A stretch of DNA of 25,600 nt from Bacillota bacterium (GTDB taxonomy: Bacteria; Bacillota; Clostridia; Acetivibrionales; DSM-2933), in contig JAUZPS010000009.1 in assembly GCA_030705945.1 (NCBI GenBank), positions 1 to 25,600 of the forward strand. The letters are read 5' to 3'. Numbering within the stretch: position 1 is the stretch's first letter; each line of letters starts with the position of its first letter. This document shows positions 8,269-17,041 of the stretch, one piece after another. A program made the position numbers and the translations under genes. The notes below the pieces were generated by a model, which was given only the letters and a program-made list of their open reading frames with translations, was not told the origin of the DNA and did not search any database.

Positions 8269-9507
8269 ATGAACATTGGAATTTTCACCGATTCATATCA
8301 CCCGGATGTAAGTGGTGTCGTTACATCAATAGATATGTTGTCAGAAGAGTTAAAAAAGAGAGGAAATAACGTATATATATTCACAACATCAAATCCTAAT
8401 AATAGAAAGAAGCGTTCTGGAGTATTCAGACTGCCCAGTATGCCTTTTATGTTTTATAAATCAAGACGGGTAGGCTTATTTTATTCTCCACGCGCTGCTC
8501 GCTGTGTGAAGCGTTTAAGGCTTGATATAATACATACTCAGACAGAATTTTCACTTGGAATTTTTGGTACTATTATGTCAAAGCAATTAGGTATTCCCAT
8601 AGTACATACATATCATACTCTTTATAAAGATTATGTACACTATGTTTCTAAAAATAAATTCAAAAAAACAACTGATGATATAGTAAGAATTTATAGCAAG
8701 AACTTTTGCAACGCATGCAACGCTGTTGTTGCTCCGTCAAAAAAAGTCTTTGATCTTTTATATGATTACGGGGTTAAAAGTCCTCTGAAAATAATTCCTA
8801 CAGGTATAGACTTAAATAGATTCAGTGAAGAAAATTATAAAAAGGAAGAACTTCTTTCCTTGAAAGAAAGCTTGGGAATAAAACGAGACGCGCCAGTTGT
8901 CTTATTTATAGGGCGTATCGATAAAGAAAAAAGTATTGATATGGCATTGAGACAAATGCCCGAAGTCATAAGAAGAGCTCCTGATGTAAAGTTTCTTATT
9001 GTTGGAGATGGCTTGGCAACTGAAGACCTTAAGGCTCTTACTGCCGAGCTTAACATAGAAAATTCAGTAATCTTTGCAGGGGTGCAGCCCTGGGATAAAA
9101 TAGGAATGTTCTATCGTCTCGGCGACGTATTTATAAGTTGTTCTGTGACTGAGACCCAGGGACTTACTTTAATTGAAGCTATGGCGTCAGATGTCCCGAT
9201 TATAGCTCGATATGACAGAAACATTGATGGAATTATTCAAAATAATAAAAACGGCAGGATCTTTAAACACGAAAATGAACTTCCTGAAATTATTAACGAG
9301 GTATTATCTGATAAAAAGCAATCCAAAAGTTATGTAAAGAACGCCAGAAGAACAGTTGATAGTTTTTGTTCTGAGGAATTCGGCAGGAAAATGGAGGAGC
9401 TTTACAAGGAGGTTCTCGAACATCCTAAAAAACACAGAACTAAAAGTTATAATATCCGGAAAAAGTTTAAAAGCTTAAGTATAAAAGCTCGTCGGACAAA
9501 TGTTTAA
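8269..9507 (+). CDS. GT4 glycosyltransferase, probable diacylglycerol alpha-glucosyltransferase
   Basis: This is probably a membrane-surface enzyme that moves a sugar from a nucleotide sugar onto diacylglycerol. The 412-residue product has the GT-B layout: an N-terminal acceptor half starting MNIGIFTDSYHPDVSGV, the HTYHTLYKDYVHYV segment typical of monoglucosyl-diacylglycerol synthases, and a C-terminal donor half with FIGRIDKEKSID and an EX7E motif at Glu295 and Glu303. The reading frame is open 37 codons further upstream to a TTG, but that segment lies within repeat B2. The ATG at 8269 has GAAAAGAGG just upstream and starts exactly at the family's conserved first strand. A second glycosyltransferase follows after 37 bases and a flippase-like gene after that, which supports glycolipid synthesis. 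The sugar and acceptor are inferred. Confidence 0.85.
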   Translation: MNIGIFTDSYHPDVSGVVTSIDMLSEELKKRGNNVYIFTTSNPNNRKKRSGVFRLPSMPFMFYKSRRVGLFYSPRAARCVKRLRLDIIHTQTEFSLGIFGTIMSKQLGIPIVHTYHTLYKDYVHYVSKNKFKKTTDDIVRIYSKNFCNACNAVVAPSKKVFDLLYDYGVKSPLKIIPTGIDLNRFSEENYKKEELLSLKESLGIKRDAPVVLFIGRIDKEKSIDMALRQMPEVIRRAPDVKFLIVGDGLATEDLKALTAELNIENSVIFAGVQPWDKIGMFYRLGDVFISCSVTETQGLTLIEAMASDVPIIARYDRNIDGIIQNNKNGRIFKHENELPEIINEVLSDKKQSKSYVKNARRTVDSFCSEEFGRKMEELYKEVLEHPKKHRTKSYNIRKKFKSLSIKARRTNV

Positions 9508-9544
9508 GTTATAAAAAGTTACTATTAAAGGAGACTAATCATAA

Positions 9545-10573
9545 ATGTATTCAATAAATATGCTCTCTTCCGCTGATAAAGTCAAAGGACAGGGAGTTGG
9601 TTCCGCCTATCTTGAACAGGTAGAACTTGTTAGAAAAGGTCTTAGCGATGAGTATGAAGTTTTTATCAACAAGCTAAAATTAGCTGATATAATGCATTAT
9701 CATACATTTGATTTTACATTTTATTTGTTAATTCCCTTTGCAAGGTTAAAAGGAGTTAATGTTGGTTATGTCCACCTTCTGCCGGAAACCGTTGATGGGA
9801 GTTTAGAATTCCCCTACCTCATCAAAAAGATTTTTTATAAATATATAATATCATTTTATAGTAGGATGGATTACTTAGTTACTGTTAACCCTTATTTCAT
9901 CAGGCTCCTGGCCAATTACGGAATAAGCAGTGATAAAATTACATATATACCAAACTTCGTGTCAATAAAAAACTTTTATTCAATGTCTATGGATAAAAAA
10001 TCAGAAATACGAAAAAAGTATGGTATAGAGGATAACGAATTCGTAGTTTTAGGCGTCGGTCAGGTTCAGACAAGAAAAGGTGTTTTGGATTTTATTGAAA
10101 CTGCAAAAGCCCTTAAACATATAACCTTCATATGGGCTGGCGGTTTTTCTTTTGGTAGAATTACGGCAGGATATAAAGAATTGAAAAAGATTGTTGAAAA
10201 TCCACCGTCAAATGTTAAATTTCCCGGCATACTTGACCGGGACCAGATGAATGAGCTCTACAACATAGCTAATATGCTTTTTTTGCCATCTTACAGCGAG
10301 CTGTTTCCTATGACAATACTTGAATCCTTTAACTGCAAATTGCCTATTTTATTAAGGGATCTTGACATTTATCCTGACGTATTTTTTGATTATTATCAAA
10401 AAGGCAATGAAGTTAGTGAATTTATTGACATAATAAATAGAATGAGTTCTGATGAAAATTTAAGATCATACTGGGAAAACCAGTCCTGGAAGGGACATCA
10501 GTTTTATTCTGAAGAAAATATTCTTTCAATGTGGAAAAGTTTTTATAACAAAGTAAATAATAAAAGCAAATAG
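9545..10573 (+). CDS. GT4 glycosyltransferase, probable second enzyme of glycolipid synthesis
   Basis: The 342-residue product has the C-terminal GT4 half with GVGQVQTRKGVLDFIE and an EX7E motif at Glu252 and Glu260 (SYSELFPMTILES). The N-terminal half is short and begins MYSINMLSSADKVKGQGVGSAY, as in processive or second-step lipid glycosyltransferases of Firmicutes. AAGGAG lies 11 bases before the ATG. It probably adds a further sugar to the product of the preceding gene, as in the BgsB/BgsA and alpha-MGS/alpha-DGS pairs; that role rests on gene order and general similarity. It is almost certainly in one operon with the gene 37 bases upstream. Confidence 0.8.
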   Translation: MYSINMLSSADKVKGQGVGSAYLEQVELVRKGLSDEYEVFINKLKLADIMHYHTFDFTFYLLIPFARLKGVNVGYVHLLPETVDGSLEFPYLIKKIFYKYIISFYSRMDYLVTVNPYFIRLLANYGISSDKITYIPNFVSIKNFYSMSMDKKSEIRKKYGIEDNEFVVLGVGQVQTRKGVLDFIETAKALKHITFIWAGGFSFGRITAGYKELKKIVENPPSNVKFPGILDRDQMNELYNIANMLFLPSYSELFPMTILESFNCKLPILLRDLDIYPDVFFDYYQKGNEVSEFIDIINRMSSDENLRSYWENQSWKGHQFYSEENILSMWKSFYNKVNNKSK

Positions 10574-10700
10574 CGTCTTTTGATATCTATGGTATCTGTA
10601 GTAGAATTTATTTTTACTTTTTATATCTATAGATACCGGACTTTAAAGGTTTATATAAGTTCAATATCTATAACTAAACTTACAAAAAAGAGGTATTATA

Positions 10701-11720
10701 TTGAAAAAAAATATATTTAACTTTATTATTATAATAGTTTCGCTTTTTGTTCCTTTTGCTCTTGTTTTTTCGACACAAAGTATAGGCGCTTTTTATCATC
10801 AGATATCCAAACTAGATGCAAGGTGGATAATTCTTTCACTTGTCTTTATGTATCTTTATTGGTGGTTTGAGTCGGTATCCCTTCATGTTATAACCGCCTT
10901 TCACGGGTTAAAAAAGAGGCTAAAAGACTCCTTCTCCTACACTATGGTAGGTCAATTTTTTAATTCGATAACGCCATTTGCAACCGGAGGACAGCCTGCT
11001 CAAGTTGTTTATATGATGAAAAACGGAATTGATTCAGCAAATGCTAGCTCAATTGTAATGATAAAATTCGTTGCTTTTCAGTCAGTTCTCACATTTTACT
11101 CTATACTAGTTATTATTTTTTCTTTTAAAGGTTTTAACTCTAAAATTCCTTTTCTACTGCCATTTACAATTTTAGGACTTGCCGTTCATGCCTCTATGAT
11201 TGGAATTTCAGTGCTTTTTTCATATAACAGGACCTTTACGGAAAAAATACTCAAATTTTTATTCAGAATTTTAAAGAAAGTTAGGATTATTAAGGGCGAT
11301 GAAATGGAAGCGGAGAAAAAATTGGAAGACTCCCTGTCAAAGTTTCATGATAACGCTTATTTATTAAAAAAGAATCCTATGCTTCTAATAAAGCTCTTTA
11401 TGTTAACTATGTTGCAGCTTTCATTCTTTTTCTCAATACCATTTTTAATTTATAAGGGTTTTGGATTCAGTGACGCCAGCTACTTTAACCTTTTTTCGGC
11501 AGCTGTATTTATAGCTACCGTCATATCAATTGTTCCCCTTCCTGGAGCAGCAGGTGGAGCTGAGTTAAGCTCATACACTTTCTTTCACTTTTTCTTCGAC
11601 GGCAATGCTGTATTTACTGCAATGCTGTTGTGGAGGATAATTACCTACTACTCCTGTATTGGTTTCGGCGGGCTTTTCACTGTAATACGTCCCAAAAAAG
11701 CAAATAGAGCTACAACATAA
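10701..11720 (+). CDS. Flippase-like integral membrane protein (LPG synthase TM / UPF0104 family)
   Basis: The 339-residue product is mostly hydrophobic, with roughly seven or eight membrane segments. It carries features of the MprF N-terminal-like family: the FFNSITPFATGGQPAQ segment and, near the end, SIVPLPGAAGGAE. Such proteins are thought to help move lipids across the membrane. The start is TTG at 10701, with AAAAAGAGG 7 bases upstream; no ATG is placed better. It lies 127 bases after the two glycosyltransferases in the same direction, so it may flip their glycolipid product. That link is inference from context. Confidence 0.82.
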   Translation: MKKNIFNFIIIIVSLFVPFALVFSTQSIGAFYHQISKLDARWIILSLVFMYLYWWFESVSLHVITAFHGLKKRLKDSFSYTMVGQFFNSITPFATGGQPAQVVYMMKNGIDSANASSIVMIKFVAFQSVLTFYSILVIIFSFKGFNSKIPFLLPFTILGLAVHASMIGISVLFSYNRTFTEKILKFLFRILKKVRIIKGDEMEAEKKLEDSLSKFHDNAYLLKKNPMLLIKLFMLTMLQLSFFFSIPFLIYKGFGFSDASYFNLFSAAVFIATVISIVPLPGAAGGAELSSYTFFHFFFDGNAVFTAMLLWRIITYYSCIGFGGLFTVIRPKKANRATT

Positions 11721-11737
11721 TAGAGACAAATCTATTA
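11718..11737 (+). terminator. Weak hairpin at the end of the flippase-like gene
   Basis: TAATAGA and TCTATTA form a 7-bp AU-rich stem starting at the stop codon. No strong U run follows, so terminator function is doubtful. Confidence 0.25.
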
Positions 11738-11901
11738 TAAGCTCCATTTTCAACCTAATTGTCCATAGTTTTATTACCAGCCAATAATTTAGGGCTAATA
11801 TCAAAAGCATGCATATTTATGCCGTTTTTAGGTCTTTACTAATCGTAAATATTTTGCGTCTAAATTAAATATATAGATAATTAAATGTAAAATCAGTTTT
11901 A

Positions 11902-13023
11902 GAAATTGACCCGAAATCCGTGGAATTTGAAGTGGCGTTCCTGACGGCAGTTTGATAGACTGTTGTTTGGGAAAAACAAATAACGAGAGGAGACGCCACT
12001 AATGGAATTATATCATGGAAATGAAAAGAAAGTAAGAAATGGCTTGAATTTATCAGTAGATTTTTCAAAACTTCAAGAAATGGCAAGTGAAGGATTATTA
12101 TCATTATCAGTAAACTTGCGTTGGAAACATTAAAAATAATGCTTGAAGATGAAGTTGTTGCGTATGCAAGAGAAAAGGGAAAGCATAGCGAAAACAGAAC
12201 TGCTTATAGGCATGGGTATGAAGGATCCAGTGTTGTACTGGGAGGTCAAAAGGTACAAGTTGAGAAACCCAGGGTCAGGAGCAAGTCAGAGGATAAAGAA
12301 TTACCAATTATAACGCTTATTCACTTTCAAGAAGAAGGTTTATTGAATGATACGGTATTAAAAAGAATAATAAACGGAATATCTACTAGAAAATACAAAA
12401 ACACATTTGATGATGTTATAGAAAAGGGACGTTCAGTTTCAAAAAGTACTGTAAGCAGAAAGTTTACAAAGATAACCGAAAAGCTTATGAATGATTTTTT
12501 AAACAGACCAATTGAAGATGATTTCCCAATAATGATGATGGATGGAGCTCATCTTTGCGAATACCTAGTGGTTGTAGTTCTTGGGATAACGAAAGAAGGC
12601 AAGAAAAAAATCCTTGGACTTATCGAAGGTTCAACAGAGAATTCAAAAATTTGTTCAGATCTTCTACAAAGCATAATAGATCGAGGACTTGATACAAATG
12701 AAGAGAGGTTGTTTGTATTAGATGGTAAAGGGCTTCACAAGGCTGTTAAAGATGTTTTTGGAGATAAAGTGCATAAACAAAGGTGTCAGATTCACAAACA
12801 AAGAAATGTACAAAAATATTTGCCAGAAAGTAAACAAAAAGCTATTAAAACAGCAATGTATAAAGCTTACATTGAATTTGACTATGATGAGGAAAAGAAA
12901 AAACTTATATTAATTTCAAGGGAATTGGAATTCAAGTATCCGATGGTTTATCAGAAGCAGTAAACCTCTGAAAATCGAAGAAAAACTATGCTACTGAAAT
13001 TCCACGGAAGATAGGACAAGCTT
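11902..13023 (+). mobile_element. IS256-family insertion sequence, left copy, internally deleted
   Basis: It starts with GAAATTGACCCGAAATCCG and ends with CCACGGAAGATAGGACAAGC plus TT. Compared with the right copy it lacks roughly 260 bases near the 3' end, from the codons after EFKYP to just before ATGGTTTATCAGAAG. Outside that deletion the two copies are close to identical, so they share a recent origin. Confidence 0.88.
12002..12963 (+). pseudogene. IS256/Mutator-type transposase, frameshifted and truncated
   Basis: The original start is ATG 12002 (product begins MELYHGNEKKVRNG). One A is missing near 12111 compared with the right copy, so this frame stops soon after; the rest is open from the TTG at 12121. 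The remainder has the DDE-type motifs MMMDG (first Asp) and VLDGKG (second Asp) and the C-X2-H group QRCQIH that marks the family. The 260-base deletion removes the C-terminal part that carries the catalytic Glu, and the frame then runs into the IS right end and stops at 12963. It should be inactive. Confidence 0.88.
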
Positions 13024-13098
13024 TACCTTGTTCCAAGAATGGGAATGGATTTTGTTGGTTGGTAAATGCCATTTTCAAACCAGATATTTTGCAGCTTC

Positions 13099-14574
13099 CT
13101 AATATACACAAAAATAAAGAGTATCATCTATAAACACTAGTTGCTCTCTGCTCAACTTATTCCAATTTTTATCTTTAAAATATTCATTATAAATTTTTAG
13201 TTTAACGGGTACTTTTATTAAGTTTCTACCTGTATAATAATTAATTGAACCAACTATTGAAATATTTGCCCATAATGCTCTATTTGAGAATGAAGATTTA
13301 CTTCTTACATTCTCATATGTTTTATTTGGGGTTGAGTCATATAAAAAACCTAATTTTGTAACTTTCTTATCATTTTTAAATTCATATTCCTTTATCCAAT
13401 GATTTACTAATTTTATATTGTTTTGATCAATTTTATTTGTTAAATTATGAGCTTTTATCACATTTAAATAAGAAAACATCAAAGCACATATATAACTGAT
13501 TAATATACTAACATAAAATAGCTTTAAAATTTTACTATTGTATCTATAAAAATTTATATAAGCAATAGTTAAAATTCCTCCTATCATCATTCCAATTGGG
13601 AATAATAATCTACCAGAACCAAAACTTGATAACGTAATAATATGTTGAATAAATGCAGATGCTATCGAAAAGATTGAAAAAATAATTATTGGCAACATAT
13701 CTGATACTTGTTTGTTTTTTATACAATTAATGTATCCGACAACAATAGTTAGCATAACGTATAATAGAAACAATTTTTCGGGAAATAATGACAAAGTATT
13801 TAGTAATATTGATGGAATATTTGTAATAATATATTCAATATTTAATATTATATTTCCTATAGTACTTAATCTACCTTGTACTTCTCCTACTGATATTTTT
13901 ATAGCGATATAATTAAACAGCAATAATATAATCGATAAAATCGCACATTTTACTATATCAATAAAAATTTTTTTATAACCATTTTTATTATGAATTATTG
14001 AAAATAACATGCAAAATATAATTATCTCATTTAACGTTCCTTGATAACAAAATATACTTAAAACTCCTAATATAATTATTTGAGAAAATTCTTTAGCACT
14101 TGCTTTTATTATCAGTTTATAAGCCACAATTATAGCCAACAATGTCCCTAAACACATAATTGGACATTCAATAAATAGAAAGTATTCCAAATACATAAAA
14201 TTAAAAATCATAGTAAAAGATAACATTAACAGTATGATTTCGCTTTTTTGATTATCACTATCAAGTATACATTTAATTTTATCTTTTAATACTATAACTG
14301 ATATCGATGATATTACAATAGCTAATGTTAAATATATATTGACAACTGTGGTTATTTTCATGCTAAAAAAATCAGCTATATAAAGTAAAATTGCCGACAA
14401 TGGTCTTCCAGCACTTAGGAATATTTCAGAAGCATATTTTGAATACCCATATTTTATAATACAAAAAGTATCTAGTGATATATGATCTTTTAATCCATAC
14501 ATGATAATTGTCATAATCGCTATAATGATTGCTAAGTATATGTAATTATTTCTGCTATACTTTGTTCTATCCAT
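13099..14574 (-). CDS. Polytopic membrane protein, GtrII-like glucosyltransferase family (transposon cargo)
   Basis: The 491-residue product has about ten or more membrane segments and a short cytoplasmic N-terminus. The early segment DTFCIIKYGYSKYAS followed by SAGRPLSAIL resembles the Asp plus GR signature near the first outer loop of GtrII-type glucosyltransferases, which add a sugar from a lipid carrier to a cell-surface glycan. I recognise it by pattern only. The ATG at 14574 has AAGAGG upstream. It is very rich in Ile, Lys and Asn codons, even more AT-rich than its neighbours. It is the only gene between the two IS copies and runs opposite to them, so it is the likely cargo and probably acquired from elsewhere. 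Confidence 0.7.
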   Translation of the reverse strand: MDRTKYSRNNYIYLAIIIAIMTIIMYGLKDHISLDTFCIIKYGYSKYASEIFLSAGRPLSAILLYIADFFSMKITTVVNIYLTLAIVISSISVIVLKDKIKCILDSDNQKSEIILLMLSFTMIFNFMYLEYFLFIECPIMCLGTLLAIIVAYKLIIKASAKEFSQIIILGVLSIFCYQGTLNEIIIFCMLFSIIHNKNGYKKIFIDIVKCAILSIILLLFNYIAIKISVGEVQGRLSTIGNIILNIEYIITNIPSILLNTLSLFPEKLFLLYVMLTIVVGYINCIKNKQVSDMLPIIIFSIFSIASAFIQHIITLSSFGSGRLLFPIGMMIGGILTIAYINFYRYNSKILKLFYVSILISYICALMFSYLNVIKAHNLTNKIDQNNIKLVNHWIKEYEFKNDKKVTKLGFLYDSTPNKTYENVRSKSSFSNRALWANISIVGSINYYTGRNLIKVPVKLKIYNEYFKDKNWNKLSREQLVFIDDTLYFCVY

Positions 14575-14707
14575 AATTAACCTCTTATTTTTAATATGCG
14601 ATTTTTACTAGTACATCTTATGCGTAAAGCAAAGAAAAAAATTAAAACTAAATAGATATAGATTCTCTTGATAATAGATAGAAAATTAATTACTAACAAA
14701 ATAAAAC

Positions 14708-16117
14708 GAAATTGTCCCAAAATCCATGGAATTTGAAGCGGCGTTCCTGACGGCAGTTTGATAAACTGTTGTTTGGTAAAAACAAATAACGAGAGGAAAC
14801 ACCACTAATGAAATTATATCATGGAAATGAGAAGAAAGTAAGAAATGGCTTGAATTTATCAGTAGATTTTTCAAAACTTCAAGAAATGGCAAGTGAAGGA
14901 TTATTATCATTATCAGTAAAACTTGGGTTGGAAACATTAAAAATAATGCTTGAAGATGAAGTTGCTTCGTATGCAGGAGAAAAGGGAAAGCATAGCGAAA
15001 ACAGAACTGCACTTATAGGCATGGGTATGAAAAATCCAGTGTTGTACTGGGAGGTCAAAAGGTAATTTGAGAAGCCCAGAGTCAGGCGAAAGTCAGAGGA
15101 GAAAGAATTACCAATTAAAACGCTTATTCACTTTCAAGAAGAAGATTTGTTGAATGATGCAGTATTAAAAAGAATAATAAACGGAATATCTACTAGAAAA
15201 TATAAAAATACACTTGATGATGTTGCTGAAAAAGGACGTTCAGTATCAAAGAGCACTGTAAGCAGAAAGTTTACAAAAACAACTGAAAAGCTTATGAATG
15301 ATTTTTTAAACAGATCAATAGAAGATGATTTCCCTATAATGATGATGGATGGAGTTCATCTTGGCGAATATCTAGTGGTTGTAGTTCTTGGAATAACGAA
15401 AGAAGTCAACAAAAAAGCACTTGGACTTATCGAATGTTCAACAGAGAATTCAAAAATCTGTTCAGATCTTCTACAAAACATAATAGATCAAGGACTTAAT
15501 GCAAACGAAGAGAGGTTGTTTATATTATAAAAGGGCAAAGGGCTTCACAAGGCTGTTAAAGATGTTTTTGGAGATAAAGTGCATATACAAAGGTGTTACA
15601 TTCACAAACGAACGAAGAAATGTACAAATATATTTTCCAGAAAGTGAACAAAAAGCTATTAGAACAGCAATGAATAAAGCTTACCTGGATTTTGACTATG
15701 ATGAGGCAAAGAAAAAACTTATATTAATTTCACGTGTATTGGAATTCAAGTATCCATCCGCAGCAGCAAGTCTACTGGAAGGACTTAAAGGAACATTGAC
15801 AGTTCACAAATTGAAAGTTCCATGATTATTAAGGGAAATATTGTCTAATACAAACCCTATTGAATATGCGATCGGAACAGAAACTAAAGTGTCTGAAAGA
15901 GTAAAGAACTAGCAGAATGGAAAACAGGTTTTAAGGTGGATTTCTTCAGGATTTATGATAGCTGAAGATAAGTTAAGAATAATAATAGGATGTTAACTTT
16001 TCCTTTTTTGACAAATACTTTTAAAATAAAAAATTCAATGGTTTATCAGAAGCAGTAAACCTTTGAAAATCGAAGAAAACCTACGCTACTGAATTCCACG
16101 GAAGATAGGACAAGCTC
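14708..16117 (+). mobile_element. IS256-family insertion sequence, right copy, full length
   Basis: The 1410-bp element is of normal IS256-family length. The left end GAAATTGTCCCAAAATCC and the right end (complement GAGCTTGTCCTATC, then TTCCGTGGAATT) form the imperfect terminal inverted repeat. It is in the same orientation as the left copy. Its right end lies immediately before the TCAGTTTTA duplication and the bioY promoter. Confidence 0.9.
14808..15996 (+). pseudogene. IS256/Mutator-type transposase, multiply frameshifted
   Basis: It starts at ATG 14808 (MKLYHGNEKKVRNG). Compared with the left copy there is a 2-base insertion near 15010 (ACTGCACTTATAGG), a compensating 2-base loss near 15065, a lesion around 15525-15540 giving a stop, and more changes near 15605. 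The MMMDG motif remains (near 15344) and the true C-terminus can be followed to WISSGFMIAEDKLRIIIGC, ending at 15996. Unlike the left copy it keeps the full 3' part. With at least four disruptions it cannot make an active transposase. Confidence 0.88.
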
Positions 16118-16128
16118 TCAGTTTTATA

Positions 16129-16157
16129 TTGACAAGATATATGCTACATCTTATAAT
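16129..16157 (+). promoter_or_regulatory. Sigma-A promoter of bioY
   Basis: A perfect consensus pair: TTGACA (16129-16134) and TATAAT (16152-16157) with a 17-base spacer. It starts 2 bases after the transposon target duplication. Confidence 0.9.
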
Positions 16158-16158
16158 T

Positions 16159-16192
16159 ATTGTTAACCGCTTTAATAAAACCAGTTAACAAT
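16159..16192. promoter_or_regulatory. BirA operator (biotin repressor site)
   Basis: ATTGTTAAC (16159-16167) and GTTAACAAT (16184-16192) are exact inverted half-sites separated by 16 bases, the known form of the BirA operator. It begins 1 base after the -10 box, so bound BirA-biotinyl-AMP would cover the transcription start and repress bioY when biotin is plentiful. Confidence 0.9.
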
Positions 16193-16205
16193 ATGGAGGT
16201 TTTCT

Positions 16206-16772
16206 ATGCAAGGCAAAGTTTATAAGATGACACTAGTTTCTATGTTCGCGGTTTTAACCATAATCGGAGCCCTTATTAAATTCCAAACTCCACTTGTTCC
16301 ATTCTCGCTGCAAATCTTTTTTGTTATTTTATCCGGATTGATTCTCGGATCAAAATTAGGCTTTCTCTCTCAGATTGTCTATATAGCTATCGGTCTTACA
16401 GGTATTCCTGTATTTACTGGCGGTGGAGGCCTAGGTTATATATTTAAGCCTACCTTTGGCTATATATTGGGTTTTGCGGCAGCTGCATTCATAACAGGAA
16501 AGATAAAGGAAAAATTTGATTCAGAAAACATTACATATAAAAGCCTCTTATTCTCTTCATTTGTCGGAATTGTTTCATGCTATGTTTTAGGGGTTTCTTA
16601 TCTCTATATGCATTATAAATTAATTCAGGGTGTAAATACTGACATCGCCAAAGTATTGACTTCAGGCTTTCTAATATTTCTACCTTGGGATATTATAAAA
16701 ATTGCTGCTGCATCATGGGTTGCAAGGGAAGTTATGAAGCGCGTCGGCGTGTTTAAAATACAGGAAATATAA
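16206..16772 (+). CDS. bioY: Biotin transporter substrate-binding subunit BioY
   Basis: BioY is the membrane S-component that captures biotin for an energy-coupling factor (ECF) transporter. The 188-residue product has about six membrane segments and the family core: TPLVPFSLQIFFVILSGL, then GLTGIPVFTGGGGLGYIFKP and GYILGFAAAAF. The length is normal. ATG 16206 follows TGGAGG by 7 bases. The strong promoter and BirA operator directly upstream confirm the role. No ECF ATPase or T subunit is nearby, so it probably shares a module encoded elsewhere. A composite transposon inserted just upstream without touching the promoter. Confidence 0.95.
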   Translation: MQGKVYKMTLVSMFAVLTIIGALIKFQTPLVPFSLQIFFVILSGLILGSKLGFLSQIVYIAIGLTGIPVFTGGGGLGYIFKPTFGYILGFAAAAFITGKIKEKFDSENITYKSLLFSSFVGIVSCYVLGVSYLYMHYKLIQGVNTDIAKVLTSGFLIFLPWDIIKIAAASWVAREVMKRVGVFKIQEI

Positions 16773-16798
16773 ATAGTGCAAAAATGTTATCTGTGTCC

Positions 16799-16903
16799 TA
16801 TATAAAAAGCACTATTAATCTTACATTTGACGGAGCAAAATAACGAACGCTTTAACGTTATTTTGCGATAGGCAAATGTAAAAGATTAATTGCTTTTTAT
16901 ATA
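16799..16903 (+). repeat. Family A palindromic repeat, copy A2
   Basis: A 105-bp copy with perfect 12-bp TATATAAAAAGC ends, almost identical to those at 22890 and 25454. It lies 26 bases after the bioY stop and may act as its transcript-end hairpin. Confidence 0.88.
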
Positions 16904-16929
16904 TCATTTATCCGACTATATATAAACAA

Positions 16930-16958
16930 TTAACAAATTATATTTTTTGTGATAATAT
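16930..16958 (+). promoter_or_regulatory. Candidate promoter of the PAP2 phosphatase gene
   Basis: TTAACA (16930-16935) and TAATAT (16953-16958) are 17 bases apart, about 84 bases upstream of the start codon and just after repeat A2. The match is fair in an AT-rich region. Confidence 0.4.
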
Positions 16959-17041
16959 AATAAATATATAAAAGCTGAACTTTTGAGGTGTCTTTTAATA
17001 GGCTCTTATTCTGGTTCAAATTACTTAAAGGAAAATAATCT

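Larger units (their letters stand above)
11893..16126. mobile_element. Composite (IS-flanked) transposon with 9-bp target duplication
   Basis: Two IS256-type copies in the same orientation (11902-13023 and 14708-16117) flank one gene on the opposite strand. The bases just outside the outer ends are identical: TCAGTTTTA at 11893-11901 and at 16118-16126, a 9-bp duplication of the size known for IS256-family elements. The outer ends align as an imperfect 27-bp inverted repeat sharing GA..TTG.CC and TCCGTGGAATT. The inner flanks (TACCTTGTT after the left IS, AAATAAACC-like bases before the right one) match neither each other nor the outer 9-mer. The simplest reading is that the whole 4.2-kb unit moved as one. 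Both transposases are now broken. Confidence 0.85.

Noticed and set aside
12722..12913. Small plus-strand frame inside the left transposase
   Set aside because: It is an out-of-frame reading of the transposase with no ribosome site.
13024..13098. Fragment of another IS or gene between the left IS and the cargo gene
   Set aside because: The 75 bases have no open frame or repeat that I can match; they are probably the 3' flank of the cargo gene.
14686..15012. Minus-strand reading frame over the right IS left end
   Set aside because: It is antisense to the transposase start, and the left IS shows the same shadow.
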